A stretch of 64,000 nucleotides of DNA, taken from the NCBI RefSeq assembly GCF_046237605.1, contig NZ_CP143542.1, positions 930,001 through 994,000 on the forward strand. The letters run 5' to 3'. Position 1 is the first letter of the stretch; each line of letters begins with the position of its first letter. The position numbers were made by a program, and so were the translations under genes. This DNA is from Paraperibacillus marinus. Lineage in GTDB: Bacteria > Bacillota > Bacilli > Bacillales > DSM-1321. The notes beneath the pieces were generated by a model. That model was not told the DNA's origin and ran no database searches. It saw nothing but the letters and a program-made list of their open reading frames with translations. This document shows, piece after piece, positions 1 to 9,780 of this stretch.

Positions 1-1
1 G

Positions 2-172
2 GAGCTCGGGCCGGTCATGGAAGATTTTACGAAAAAAAAGGAAATACGAAAGAGCGAAGGGGCCATCGGGGTATTTACCAATGGGCGGATCAAAAGGAAT
101 CAAATGTTTGCCCATATAGTTGAAATGCTGCTTGGGCAGTGGGAATATGCCGAGGCTGAAAAGGACCGCTGA
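2..172 (+). CDS. DUF84 family protein (inosine/xanthosine triphosphatase-like), 3' end
   Basis: Only the last 56 residues lie in the window; the reading frame enters at base 2 and stops with TGA at 170-172. The segment begins ELGPVMEDF and continues with GAIGVFTNG, which resembles the C-terminal part of YjjX/DUF84 NTP phosphatases (family pattern ELGPVMD...GGAIGILT.G). That family hydrolyses non-canonical purine triphosphates (ITP/XTP) in the cytoplasm to clean the nucleotide pool. Family assignment rests on this short tail alone, so confidence is moderate. A strong bidirectional terminator follows at about 253-285. Confidence 0.62.
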   Translation, partial: ELGPVMEDFTKKKEIRKSEGAIGVFTNGRIKRNQMFAHIVEMLLGQWEYAEAEKDR

Positions 173-250
173 ACATCCCCAGTTTAACCGGTTGATTGGA
201 AGCGGAAATCAACTGTCTTGGTCAATAGTATGAGAAAACGTCCTATATCA

Positions 251-285
251 AAAAGGCTGCGGAAATGGCTCCGCAGCCTTTTTAC
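251..285. terminator. bidirectional intrinsic terminator
   Basis: Perfect inverted repeat AAGGCTGCGGA / TCCGCAGCCTT around a short loop. A-run on the left and T-run on the right let it serve both the DUF84 gene (+) and the chemotaxis receptor gene (-). Confidence 0.85.
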
Positions 286-288
286 ATC

Positions 289-2351
289 CTATTCAGCAGG
301 GCTTGTTCTTTTCCTCTTTAAGCTGAAACGGCTTCTTCGAGCGGAAGACGCTTCCTGCTCAGATTTCTGTAATGGGCTCTTCAACTGGAACTGCGAAACA
401 ACGTCCTGTAGTCCGGATGCAATGACACTGAGCTCCCCGGCCGCTTCATTCACCTGGGAAATGGCAAGGAGCTGGGTTTCACTCGCGGCGCTTACCTGCT
501 GGGAGGAGGCGGCTGACTGTTCGGAGATCTGGTGGACAGCTCCCATGCGTTCGGTCAGCAAAGAATTGGCATGCTGTACACCTATAATCGAATTTTCGAC
601 CGCATGAATTTTCTCACTGATTGAGGAAACGCTTGATACGATATTTTCAAAAGCGCTTTTCGTCTGATTAACCGACTGGCTTTGTTTCTCTTTGTAATCG
701 TTGAATTTTTTCGCTTCTTCCATCAGCTTCGACATCTGGTGGTTCATGCTTGTGATCAGTGTCTGTATATTTGCGGCTTCAGACTTTGAACGTTCTGCAA
801 GCTTCCTGACCTCATCGGCAACAACCGCAAAGCTTCTTCCGGCAACCCCGGCCCTGGCGGATTCAATTGTGGCATTCAGTGCAAGGAGGTTGGTGTTATC
901 AGCGATTTCCTGGATGGTTCCAACGATGCCTGATATTTCACGGGATTGAAGAGAAGCTTGTTCAACCTGACCGGCCAGATGGCCGGCCAGCTCCATAAAG
1001 CTGCTTGAAACGGATTCGAGTGACTCAATGACCACAAGGCCTGACTGCCCTCCTTTTCGGTTCTCTTTGCTTCATATGCTATCGTCCGCGCAGCATTTTC
1101 CGAATCGTCTATCGAAAGAGCGGCATCCATGATGACCCGGTTGCTTTCCTCAAGCTTTGCAGTCTGGATGCTGGCACCGGCGGCCACCTGCCGGATGGCT
1201 TCATTCACTTCCCCGGATTGTGCGGATGTTTCTTCAGAAATGGCTGCAAGGCTTTGTGACGAAGAGTGGAGCCGTTCAGCTGACACCATGACACTGGTAA
1301 GGGAAGCATACACTTTTTCTGCCATGATGTTAAACGTATCAGCGAGGTCTCCCATTTCATCATCCGCTATTTTTTGGACGCGGGCTGTCAGGTCTCCATG
1401 CCCTATTTTTTCAGCGCCGCGTTTCAATGAGGCAATGGAACGGCTGATGGCTCTTATTAAATATAATCCCGCCATCAGCAGGGCTGTGGTCAGAATGATC
1501 GTGATGAGAAGGGAAGCTGAAAAGATGATGCGGGATTGGCGGGCTATACTGTCGCCAAGCTCACTCTCAGCAGCCGTAACCTTTTTATCCACTTCATAGG
1601 CAGCATTTTCTACCGAAGTCCCAGCCTTATTAAAAGATTCAACATAGTCCTCCGTTATGAAATAATTGGCCATCATAACTTTGGTGGATCCATAAAACCG
1701 TTCAAATAAAGAAAGGAGAATTTTCTTTTGTTCGGGTTTTAATTCAGAAGAACTGACAGTCTGTTCAAAATTGCTTGAAAGTGTCAGGAACTTCTTATAG
1801 GCTTCTTCATCTTTGGTTATCAGGAACTGCTTTTCAAACAGGGTGATTTCTGAAAACTGCTTGGACAGGGCTTCGCTTTTATTTTCAGCGAAGAATGCCA
1901 TGATGTTTTTTTCTGCACCGGAAATTTTGCCCTTTAATCCTTCACTGGGGTTGTAGCCGATCTCCTGGTACATGTTAATCAGGATGAGAAATTGGGTGCG
2001 GTATTTGCTTGCGGATTTTTCAATTTTTTTAAAAAGAGCCGCTATATCTGGATGATCGGTATACTCCTTTGCCAGGTCACGGGCTTTTGTCCGGACCTGA
2101 AGATTGTTTCTGACTGCCATCTCGGAAGTAATCGACATAGGCTCACGAAGATATTGCTGTTCGAATTTCCTGGTTACTGCCATATTATATTTGATGTCCT
2201 TGCTGGCATTGACCGCCTTGTTCAGCCGGAGCTGCTTATTCCCTGCAGAATTTTGAAGTATGTTGGAAATAATATTGAAGGTTCCGAGCAGGATGGCACT
2301 GCTTATGGCAATAATAAGCATAAATCGGACTTTGGCCCTTATTGTTTTCAT
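289..2351 (-). pseudogene. methyl-accepting chemotaxis protein, frameshifted
   Basis: The N-terminal part is read from ATG 2351 (good AGGAGA ribosome site). It has a TM helix at residues about 9-32, an extracellular four-helix-type sensor, a second TM at about 275-300 and a HAMP domain, then the first signalling helix. Near base 1035-1042 the frame is lost, and the cytoplasmic hairpin tip and second helix continue in another frame down to 289. Restoring one G (reading GCC TTG GTG GTC instead of GCC TTG TGG TCA) rejoins the two parts into a full receptor of about 686 residues. The hairpin tip reads LLALNATIESARAG followed by VAGRSFAVVADEV, so the usual E and G after ARAG are V and S. This is either a decaying gene or a sequencing slip; the odd tip residues lean towards real decay. 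It stands alone, with no che genes nearby. Confidence 0.85.
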
Positions 2352-2536
2352 GTGACGTCTCCTTCTTTAGGCATAATATACTATTATTTCCTAATTTATA
2401 GTATTTTCTGACAATTCTCAACCCATTTCTCAGTTTTTAGCTTGATAAGCTTTTTTATAGTCTTAGTTTCAGGGGTCTGTTATTATCAGGCTGTATAAGC
2501 CAATTTATATTAGTAAACAGTGAAGGAGTTTTATAT

Positions 2537-2848
2537 ATGAAAAAGTTAGAATCGGCTGAGCAATTCAACTCATTAAAAGAGAATGGAAAAACCATTTTTT
2601 TATTTTCAGCAGATTGGTGTCCGGATTGCAGGTTCATCGATCCTTTCATGCCGGAGGTTGAAGCAGAGTACAAGGATTTTACGTTTGTTTATGTAGACAG
2701 AGATCAATTTATTGAAATATGTGCTGACAATTCTATATACGGAATTCCGAGTTTCCTCGCATTTGAGGATGGACGCGAGACAGGAAGGTTTGTCAGCAAG
2801 GACAGAAAAACCAGGGAAGAAATCGAGAGCTTCATACAGGGACTTTGA
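2537..2848 (+). CDS. ytpP: thioredoxin-like protein YtpP
   Basis: A 103-residue single-domain thioredoxin fold protein. Visible are the active-site motif WCPDC at residues about 27-31 and the cis-proline loop GIPSF near residue 74, which together support a dithiol redox role. There is no signal peptide, so it should be cytoplasmic. GGAG lies a few bases upstream of the ATG. The next gene, ytpQ, starts 32 bases downstream and the two match the ytpP-ytpQ pair of Bacillus genomes, so they are probably one transcript. The partner or substrate is not known. Confidence 0.88.
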   Translation: MKKLESAEQFNSLKENGKTIFLFSADWCPDCRFIDPFMPEVEAEYKDFTFVYVDRDQFIEICADNSIYGIPSFLAFEDGRETGRFVSKDRKTREEIESFIQGL

Positions 2849-2880
2849 CGACAAAGAAGAGTAGATGAGGAGGTGGCACG

Positions 2881-3699
2881 ATGAAAATGACAGCTGCCAA
2901 ATTAAAGAATATCCTGGTGGAAAAGCTTCAGGGCCCTGGCCGGACATTCCATTTTGACCGGGAGAAAGAATCGCTCAGGATTGTTAATGACAGTTCGGGA
3001 AAGGGAATCACCATTGAGCTGTCCGGAATTCTGGCAAAATGGGAAACGAGAAAAGATAAGGCCATTGAAGAAGTGGTCTATTATGTGGATGAGGGCCTTT
3101 CCGTAATGGGGGGGAGCCAAAGCCTTGAAGGCAATGAAAAGAAAATCCTTCCAGTTATCCGCTCTGCCTCTTTTCCGGCAGAAACAAGGGAAGGTGTGTC
3201 TTTCTTTTATGATGAACATACAGCAGAAACAAGGATTTACTATGCTCTTGATCTTGGTACAACATACCGTTTGATTGATGACGAATTGATACAAAGGGAA
3301 GGGTGGGAAAAGGGGAGGATCCGTGAAATCGCCCGCTTTAATGTAAGATCCCTGCCTGTCACACTGAAGGAAGACACCGTAGCAGGAAATGTCTTTTATT
3401 TCTTGAACACAAATGATGGTTACGATGCGAGCAGGATACTCAACACTTCCTGGCTTGACAGTCTGAAGTCCAGTGTGGAAGGTACGATGGCTCTTGCCGT
3501 GCCGCACCAGGATGTCATCATCATCGGAGATATCCGGAACCACACCGGCTATGATGTGCTCGCCCAGATGGCCATGAGCTTTTTTGCCTCGGGCAATGTG
3601 CCGGTTACTGCTTTATCCTTCTTATATGAAGATGGAGAGCTGGAGCCGGTTTTCATCCTGGGCAAAAATCGCTCCAAAGAAGAAGACCAAGAAAAATGA
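2881..3699 (+). CDS. ytpQ: DUF1444 family protein YtpQ
   Basis: A 272-residue soluble protein without signal peptide or TM segments, preceded by GAGGAGGTG eight bases before the ATG. Sequence features such as RTFHFDREKESLRI near the start and HQDVIIIGDIRNHTGYDVL in the C-terminal half, and the position after ytpP, identify the DUF1444/YtpQ family. Its biochemical function is unknown. A strong terminator follows directly, so transcription ends here; in B. subtilis the next gene would be ytpR, which is not present in this window. Confidence 0.86.
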   Translation: MKMTAAKLKNILVEKLQGPGRTFHFDREKESLRIVNDSSGKGITIELSGILAKWETRKDKAIEEVVYYVDEGLSVMGGSQSLEGNEKKILPVIRSASFPAETREGVSFFYDEHTAETRIYYALDLGTTYRLIDDELIQREGWEKGRIREIARFNVRSLPVTLKEDTVAGNVFYFLNTNDGYDASRILNTSWLDSLKSSVEGTMALAVPHQDVIIIGDIRNHTGYDVLAQMAMSFFASGNVPVTALSFLYEDGELEPVFILGKNRSKEEDQEK

Positions 3700-3705
3700 T
3701 GTCCG

Positions 3706-3730
3706 AAAAACCGCTGCCGCGGTTTTTTTT
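3706..3730 (+). terminator. intrinsic terminator after ytpQ
   Basis: AAAAACCGC / GCGGTTTTT stem around a TGCC loop followed by an eight-base T-run; ends the ytpPQ transcript. Confidence 0.88.
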
Positions 3731-4123
3731 GCTTGTTACGGAAAAAAATGATATTTCCTTTTTACAAAACCTGATATAATTACTTGTTACACTTATTATG
3801 TTACTAAGCTTTTGAATAGTAGCTTGGACGCAGGAACCTGGCCAAACACTTCCGAAAATATGTAAGGCGGGGATATTTCTTGTAAAAAGTCGAGTCTTTA
3901 AGCTCAGTTTGAAGAGCGGTAACTCAGGGAACAAAATGTAGTCAGGCCATATAGAGGGATACATTAGACTAATCTTGCGGTTTTTACTTCCTTCTTTATG
4001 AATACCTGTTAAACTAGAGTGAAGAATTCAAGTTTCACATGATGGTTACCCCTTCGGAGATCAAGGAGGTACATACCCCGAAGGCTTTAAACATGCCACA
4101 GGATAAGTAAAAAAATAGAAAGA
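3731..4123 (+). other. non-coding stretch upstream of sftA with a hairpin
   Basis: About 390 bases with no convincing gene. A TATAAT hexamer lies at 3775-3780 without a good -35 box. Near the 3' end CCTTCGG (4051-4057) and CCGAAGG (4078-4084) are complementary, and the loop between them holds AAGGAGGT, a perfect ribosome-binding-type sequence that is not followed by a usable start codon; the nearest ATG, at 4092, opens only five codons. It occupies the place where ytpR sits in B. subtilis. It may be a long sftA leader; no known RNA family is recognised. Confidence 0.45.
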
Positions 4124-4132
4124 GTGATTTCA

Positions 4133-6715
4133 TTGAAATGGCTAATGAAAAAGATTTCTAATCTCTTTCATCAGGAAGAAGAAATTATTGAAGTTGAAGA
4201 AATTATAGTGGATGAATCCATAGAGGAAGAAGAGCTGCAGCGTAAAATTGAACAGGCTAAGGCAAAGGTCTTTCAATCGGGTAAACCATCCAAATTGCAG
4301 GAACCCATCATTGAAGATCTATCTAAAGAGCTGGATGACTATAAACCCATCACCCCGATTATCGGCCAGTCTGGCCGGAACAGGCGGGATGTCGATGCCA
4401 GGATTTCTTATCAATATCCGAAGGGACAATTCCGCTTCCCGGTTATCTCGGATGATGAACTGGTTCATAACAGAAGGGTGCGGAATGAGAAGGCAGGCAG
4501 ACAAAGCAGTCAGCCTGCCATGAGACCTAAAGCAGCGGAAGTCCGTGAACGCAGCGTAAAGCAGGAAAAAGCGGCCAAGGTTCCTTATCAGGAAACGAAA
4601 AAGCGGCCATTCAGGCCGACTGAAATTCCTTCGCCCATCTATGGCTTCAAGCAGAGACCAGCTATTTTAACAGACAGCCTGAATCCTCCGGCAGAGGCAG
4701 ATATCGCAGCCGGGTTGATGGAAGGACTGGAAAACCTGCCATTGACAGCTGAACCTGCTTCTGAGATGCCAATGCTTGAAAAAAATGAACCGCAGGAAGT
4801 AAAGACTGAAGAAGTTCCGGAAGTGGAATTCACCGCTCCTGAGCTTGAAGACTATACGGAGGCAGCGCCTCTCTTAAAGTTCCACCACGAACAAGGAGCC
4901 GAACGATTCCCGGAGGAAGAGTCCTCATTACCTGAAGAACGGGCAGATTTTGAGGAACAGGAAGAACAGGTCCTGCCTGTTCAGGAGATTCCAGAACATG
5001 TTATCTCCATGCCGGAAACTGAACTTAATATGGACACGGCTTCCCAGGAAGCTGCAGAACCAACAGAGTATGTGACTGAACCGCAAGGGGAGATCGCGGC
5101 GGACGAGCCATCATCTGTGATGCCTGCCAAGAAGGCTAAGACGATTCCTTTCAATGTTGTGATGCTTAAACAGGATAAAAAAAAACTTCATTCCAAACCG
5201 GCGGCCTCCGCGGTAAGTCATAGCAAGGTGCTTCCCATTGCGGCAGCATCCGAACAGAGGATGGAAGAGGCTGAAGAACCAGGGCAGACTCATTATGAGT
5301 TCCCCTCAATCAATCTGCTTACCCCGCCTGTCCAGTCGGAAAGCGACCGCGAGTGGCTTGTGGAGCAGTCTGAAATTTTAAACGAAACACTCCTGAATTT
5401 CAATGTCCGTGCAAAAGTTGTGAATATCGCGCAGGGCCCGTCTGTAACAAGATTTGAAGTGCAGCCCGAGCCAGGGGTGAAGGTAAATAAAGTAACCAAT
5501 TTATCTGATGACATTAAACTCAGCATGGCCGCAAAAGATATCAGGATTGAAGCTCCCATTCCAGGAAAGCATACGATTGGCATTGAAATACCGAACCGCA
5601 AAAGCAAGCCCGTATTTCTGAGGGAGGTGCTCGGGAGCCCGGCTTTCAAGGACGATCCTTCCCCGCTTTCGGTTGCGCTTGGGCTCGATATATCAGGCGG
5701 ACCGGTGGTTACCGATTTAAGGAAAATGCCGCATGGCTTGATCGCCGGTGCTACGGGTTCAGGGAAAAGCGTGTGCATCAATACGATGCTGGTAAGTTTA
5801 TTGTATAAATCTACGCCGCAGGAATTGAAGCTGCTGCTGATCGATCCGAAAATGGTCGAACTCGCGCCTTATAATCATATACCGCATCTGGTCAGCCCGG
5901 TCATCACAGATGTGAAGGCGGCGACCGCTGCCCTTAAATGGGCTGTCGAGGAAATGGAACGAAGGTATGAGCTTTTTGCCCATGGAGGCGTAAGGGATAT
6001 AAACCGTTATAACGAAAAGTGCGCACAGGCTGGGCAATACTCCCAGAAGCTTCCGCTCCTGCTGATTATCATCGATGAGCTGGCTGATTTGATGATGGCC
6101 GCTCCTGCAGATGTCGAAGAGGCAATCTGCCGCATTGCCCAAAAGGCCCGTGCCTGCGGAATACACCTGATATTGGCAACACAGCGTCCGTCAGTGGATG
6201 TCATCACAGGGCTGATCAAAGCGAATATACCGACAAGGATTGCCTTCTCTGTTTCTTCACAGATTGATTCCCGTACCATCATAGATGCGGGTGGTGCAGA
6301 AAAACTGCTTGGCAGGGGGGATATGCTGTTTGCTGAGAACGGATCCTCCAAAACAGTCAGGATCCAGGGAACATTCGTGACTGACGATGAAATCGATCAA
6401 GTCGTTCAGCATGTTAAGGAACAGCAGGGTCCGCAATATTTATTCCATCAGGATGAATTGATGAAGAAGACACAGCTGAATGATGAAACGGATGATCTTT
6501 TTTATGAAGCCTGTGAATTTGTTGTGATCCAGAGCACTGCATCGGCATCAAGCCTGCAGCGAAGATTCCATATTGGCTACAACAGGGCTGCAAGGCTCAT
6601 TGAAATGATGGAGGATAGAGGAATCATTTCCGAAGCAAGGGGAAGCAAGCCGAGGGATGTCCTGATTTCCGAGGAAGAACTGGATTATATTCAGAATGCG
6701 GGTACCATGGTGTAG
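4133..6715 (+). CDS. sftA: DNA translocase SftA (FtsK/SpoIIIE family, soluble)
   Basis: FtsK-family motor that moves chromosome DNA away from the closing division septum. I place the start at TTG 4133 (MKWLMKKISNLF, 860 aa) because AAAGAGTG lies seven bases upstream; an in-frame GTG at 4124 is the alternative. Order of parts: an N-terminal segment without TM helices, a long acidic Glu/Pro-rich linker to about residue 400, the FtsK alpha/beta motor with Walker A GATGSGKS at about 539-546 and Walker B LLIIIDELADL near 645, and a C-terminal winged-helix gamma domain (SSLQRRFHIGYNRAARL) that reads polar DNA motifs. Lack of membrane helices separates it from SpoIIIE. It is monocistronic here. Confidence 0.95.
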   Translation: MKWLMKKISNLFHQEEEIIEVEEIIVDESIEEEELQRKIEQAKAKVFQSGKPSKLQEPIIEDLSKELDDYKPITPIIGQSGRNRRDVDARISYQYPKGQFRFPVISDDELVHNRRVRNEKAGRQSSQPAMRPKAAEVRERSVKQEKAAKVPYQETKKRPFRPTEIPSPIYGFKQRPAILTDSLNPPAEADIAAGLMEGLENLPLTAEPASEMPMLEKNEPQEVKTEEVPEVEFTAPELEDYTEAAPLLKFHHEQGAERFPEEESSLPEERADFEEQEEQVLPVQEIPEHVISMPETELNMDTASQEAAEPTEYVTEPQGEIAADEPSSVMPAKKAKTIPFNVVMLKQDKKKLHSKPAASAVSHSKVLPIAAASEQRMEEAEEPGQTHYEFPSINLLTPPVQSESDREWLVEQSEILNETLLNFNVRAKVVNIAQGPSVTRFEVQPEPGVKVNKVTNLSDDIKLSMAAKDIRIEAPIPGKHTIGIEIPNRKSKPVFLREVLGSPAFKDDPSPLSVALGLDISGGPVVTDLRKMPHGLIAGATGSGKSVCINTMLVSLLYKSTPQELKLLLIDPKMVELAPYNHIPHLVSPVITDVKAATAALKWAVEEMERRYELFAHGGVRDINRYNEKCAQAGQYSQKLPLLLIIIDELADLMMAAPADVEEAICRIAQKARACGIHLILATQRPSVDVITGLIKANIPTRIAFSVSSQIDSRTIIDAGGAEKLLGRGDMLFAENGSSKTVRIQGTFVTDDEIDQVVQHVKEQQGPQYLFHQDELMKKTQLNDETDDLFYEACEFVVIQSTASASSLQRRFHIGYNRAARLIEMMEDRGIISEARGSKPRDVLISEEELDYIQNAGTMV

Positions 6716-6869
6716 ATCATGGTATCCTTTCTATTATGCATGCTTCAAAGCCTATGACTCATCGGCTGCAGGGGCGTGTGCAGAACATCCGCGGGGAAAA
6801 TGTATATAATGGTGTTACATAATTTATGATTCATGCTCATGGATTCTTTTTCATGATTTTTGATAGCAG

Positions 6870-6898
6870 TTGACTTAAAATGACTATACTACTATTAT
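6870..6898 (+). promoter_or_regulatory. candidate sigma-A promoter upstream of murC
   Basis: TTGACT, 17-base spacer, TATTAT. It lies in the 374-base gap between sftA and murC, which otherwise shows no gene; a second TATAAT with a weak -35 occurs near 6970. Confidence 0.55.
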
Positions 6899-7089
6899 AA
6901 TTTAGGTTCCTTTCTGAATCATTAGTGATTGTTTTACCCTTTTTATGGCTCATGCTGCTCTTAAATGTTATAATTAACAAGCTGTTTAAAATTAGAACAT
7001 AAAACTAGTAATGGAACGATTTGAAGAAAATAAAAAAACGATCACGTCCTATACTGTCATACAGTAGACGATTGCTGGAGGTTCTCTCT

Positions 7090-8394
7090 ATGACTGTTTA
7101 TCATTTTGTTGGAATTAAGGGCTCGGGGATGAGTGCGCTGGCTCAGGTCCTTCATGATATGAACTATAATGTGCAAGGCTCCGATGTGGAGAAACGCTTC
7201 TTCACACAAGCCGGCTTAGAAAAATCAGGAATCAGGATCCTGCCTTTTGACAAGGAAAACATCCAGCCTGGGATGACCATCATCGCAGGAAACGCATTTC
7301 CTGACAGTCATGTTGAAATACAGGCTGCCATGGAACTCGGCCTGCCGGTAATCAGATATCACCGATTCCTGGGCGATTTTATGAAGAACTTCACTAGTGT
7401 AGGGATTACGGGAGCCCACGGGAAAACCTCGACGACGGGTCTTCTTGCTCATGTAATGATGGGCGCCAAACCTACTTCATACTTAATTGGTGACGGGACA
7501 GGCAAAGGGAATGCGGAAGCAGAGTACTTTGTTTTTGAAGCCTGTGAATACCGCCGCCATTTTCTATCCTATCATCCGGATTATGCCATCATGACCAATA
7601 TAGACTTTGACCATCCTGACTATTTCTCAAGCATCGATGATGTTTTTCAGGCATTTCAGGATATGGCGGTCCAGGTAGGAAAAGGGATCATCGCGTGCGG
7701 GGATGACGAACAGCTTCAGCGTATCCAGGCCAAGGTTCCTGTAATCTTTTACGGCTTCAGTCCAGAGAATGACTTCCAGGCCAGAAATGTGGCTACTTCG
7801 AGCGAAGGCACTTCCTTTGAGGTCTATGTCCGGAACACCTATTATCAATCCTTCTCCATCCCATCCTTCGGGAATCACAATGTCCTGAACGCGCTTGCCG
7901 TCATTGCATTGTGCCACTATGAGGATATTGACGTTGAGGCCGTAAAACAGCAATTGAAAACGTTTGGCGGCGTAAAGCGGCGTTTTTCAGAAAAAGTGGT
8001 GGATGGGCAGGTAATCATTGATGACTATGCACATCATCCGACAGAGATTACCGTCACGATCGATTCAGCCAGGAAGAAATATCCCGGCAGAGAAGTGATT
8101 GCGGTATTCCAGCCTCATACGTTCAGCAGAACACAGACCTTCCTCGCTGATTTTGCAGGAAGCCTGAATCTTGCGGATAAGGTTTACCTTTGCGACATCT
8201 TTGGCTCTGCCAGGGAGAACCAGGGGAAACTGACCATTGAGGACCTGAGGGAAAAAATACCGGGAGCTGAGCTGATTCATGAAGAGGACACAGCCCCTTT
8301 ATTAAAGCACAAAGAAGGTGTCATCCTGTTCATGGGTGCGGGAGATATCCAGAAGTTCCAGGTTGCCTACGAAAACCTGCTCATGCACCAATAA
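7090..8394 (+). CDS. murC: UDP-N-acetylmuramate--L-alanine ligase MurC
   Basis: ATP-dependent cytoplasmic ligase adding L-Ala to UDP-MurNAc in peptidoglycan synthesis; 434 aa, the usual length. The ATG at 7090 has TGGAGG nine bases upstream and gives MTVYHFVGIKGSGMS, the family start; the in-frame TTG at 7021 is upstream leader. Visible: Rossmann-like N-domain with GIKGSGMS and VQGSD, P-loop GAHGKTSTT near residue 108, the NIDFDHPDYF segment, and the C-domain motifs DDYAHHPTEI and FQPHTFSRT. The sftA-murC order is conserved in Bacillus. Confidence 0.96.
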   Translation: MTVYHFVGIKGSGMSALAQVLHDMNYNVQGSDVEKRFFTQAGLEKSGIRILPFDKENIQPGMTIIAGNAFPDSHVEIQAAMELGLPVIRYHRFLGDFMKNFTSVGITGAHGKTSTTGLLAHVMMGAKPTSYLIGDGTGKGNAEAEYFVFEACEYRRHFLSYHPDYAIMTNIDFDHPDYFSSIDDVFQAFQDMAVQVGKGIIACGDDEQLQRIQAKVPVIFYGFSPENDFQARNVATSSEGTSFEVYVRNTYYQSFSIPSFGNHNVLNALAVIALCHYEDIDVEAVKQQLKTFGGVKRRFSEKVVDGQVIIDDYAHHPTEITVTIDSARKKYPGREVIAVFQPHTFSRTQTFLADFAGSLNLADKVYLCDIFGSARENQGKLTIEDLREKIPGAELIHEEDTAPLLKHKEGVILFMGAGDIQKFQVAYENLLMHQ

Positions 8395-8403
8395 TAGTAA
8401 TGG

Positions 8404-8440
8404 AAAAGGCTGGCTCCTTCTTACAGGAGCCAGCCTTTTA
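8404..8440. terminator. bidirectional terminator between murC and the aminopeptidase
   Basis: Fourteen-base perfect stem (AAAAGGCTGGCTCC / GGAGCCAGCCTTTT) with an eight-base loop; A-run and T-run on opposite sides serve both converging genes. Confidence 0.9.
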
Positions 8441-8445
8441 GCCGT

Positions 8446-9561
8446 TTATTTTAGGTTTTCAGGATTCAGCTGTTCAAGCTCAGGCAGTACAAAACGGCCG
8501 TCTTTTCTGATAAGAACATCATCAAAGTAGATTTCGCCGCCGCCATATTCCGGACGCTGAATATTGACCATATCCCAATGAATATTGGAGTGGTTGCCGT
8601 TAAATGCTTCATCATAGCATTGTCCCGGTGTGAAGTGGAAGCTACCATCGATCTTTTCATCGAATAGGATATCCTGCATCGGAGTCTGGATGTATGGATT
8701 CACTCCGATGGCGAATTCTCCAACAAATCTTGCCCCTTCGTCTGTATCGAAAATTTTGTTGATCCGCTCAGTGTCATTGGCGGATGCTTCCACGATTTTA
8801 CCATCTTTGAACGTCAGGCTGACGTTCTCAAACGTAAACCCGTGGTATGGAGAAGGTGTGTTGTACGTGATTGTCCCATTGACAGAGTCACGGACTGGAG
8901 CTGTATAAACCTCTCCATCCGGTATATTCATCTGGCCGGAACATTTGATTGACGGGATATCCTTGATGGAGAATGTAAGGTCAGTCCCAGGCCCTGTGAG
9001 GCGCACCTTGTCCGTTTTATCCATCAATGCAACCAGGCTGTCCATTGCTTTGTCCATCTTGCTGTAATCCAGATTGCAGACATCGAAGTAGAAGTCCTCA
9101 AATGCCTCTGTGCTCATTTTGGCAAGCTGGGCCATTGAAGATGTTGGATACCTCAGTACCACCCATTTTGTTTTAGGCACGCGTATCTCCCTATGTACCT
9201 TCTTCCCAACTGTATCTCCGTAGATCTTCATTTTTTCTGACGGCACATCTGCCTGCTCATTGATGTTGTCACCGGAGCGGAGGCCGATATAGGCATCCAT
9301 GTTAGCCATGACATTTGCCTCAAAATCAGCGATAAGATTAAATTGCTCTTCCTGTGCACCAAGGAACATTGCCCTGTCCACCTGAGCATCCTTCAGCAGG
9401 ACGAAGGGCTGGCCGCCGGCAGCATAGGCTTCTTTAACCAAAGCAGTTACAAGGTCTCTCTGCAGGCCGAAATTTTCAATTAGAACTTTTTCACCTTTTT
9501 GAAGGCGGACGGAATAGTTAATCAAATTTTTTGCGAGTTTTTCAATTCTGGCATCTTTCAT
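8446..9561 (-). CDS. M29 family aminopeptidase (AmpS/aminopeptidase T)
   Basis: A 371-residue metallo-aminopeptidase of family M29, which uses two metal ions to remove N-terminal residues from peptides in the cytoplasm. The start is ATG 9561 (MKDARIEKLAKNL) behind GGAGGAATTATC; an upstream in-frame Met lacks a ribosome site. The C-terminal segment GNHSNIHWDMV and the downstream GGGEIYFDD match the metal-binding and closing motifs of the family. The gene stands alone, converges on murC across a shared terminator, and interrupts the murC-ytxG order of B. subtilis. Confidence 0.88.
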   Translation of the reverse strand: MKDARIEKLAKNLINYSVRLQKGEKVLIENFGLQRDLVTALVKEAYAAGGQPFVLLKDAQVDRAMFLGAQEEQFNLIADFEANVMANMDAYIGLRSGDNINEQADVPSEKMKIYGDTVGKKVHREIRVPKTKWVVLRYPTSSMAQLAKMSTEAFEDFYFDVCNLDYSKMDKAMDSLVALMDKTDKVRLTGPGTDLTFSIKDIPSIKCSGQMNIPDGEVYTAPVRDSVNGTITYNTPSPYHGFTFENVSLTFKDGKIVEASANDTERINKIFDTDEGARFVGEFAIGVNPYIQTPMQDILFDEKIDGSFHFTPGQCYDEAFNGNHSNIHWDMVNIQRPEYGGGEIYFDDVLIRKDGRFVLPELEQLNPENLK

Positions 9562-9722
9562 GATAATTCCTCCAATTATTTCTTGTATCAAACAATATTG
9601 TAACCGAAATCTCCGATAATTTTTACTATTTACTCGTTTTCATGCCGTAAACAAGAATATTTTTTAGAACTATGTAGATAAAGAAGGAATTTTTTATGAT
9701 TATATTGAAAAAATAGTTAGTA

Positions 9723-9747
9723 GTTTATATTGGTCACTTGCGGGTAA
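9723..9747 (+). promoter_or_regulatory. sigma-B promoter of ytxGHJ
   Basis: GTTTAT, 13-base spacer, GGGTAA. This fits the general-stress consensus (GTTTAA-N12-14-GGGTAT) and sits 34 bases before the ytxG start. The ytxGHJ genes of B. subtilis are known sigma-B regulon members. Confidence 0.82.
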
Positions 9748-9780
9748 TTAAACTACTGTAGACTTGAAGGAGGTGTTCTG

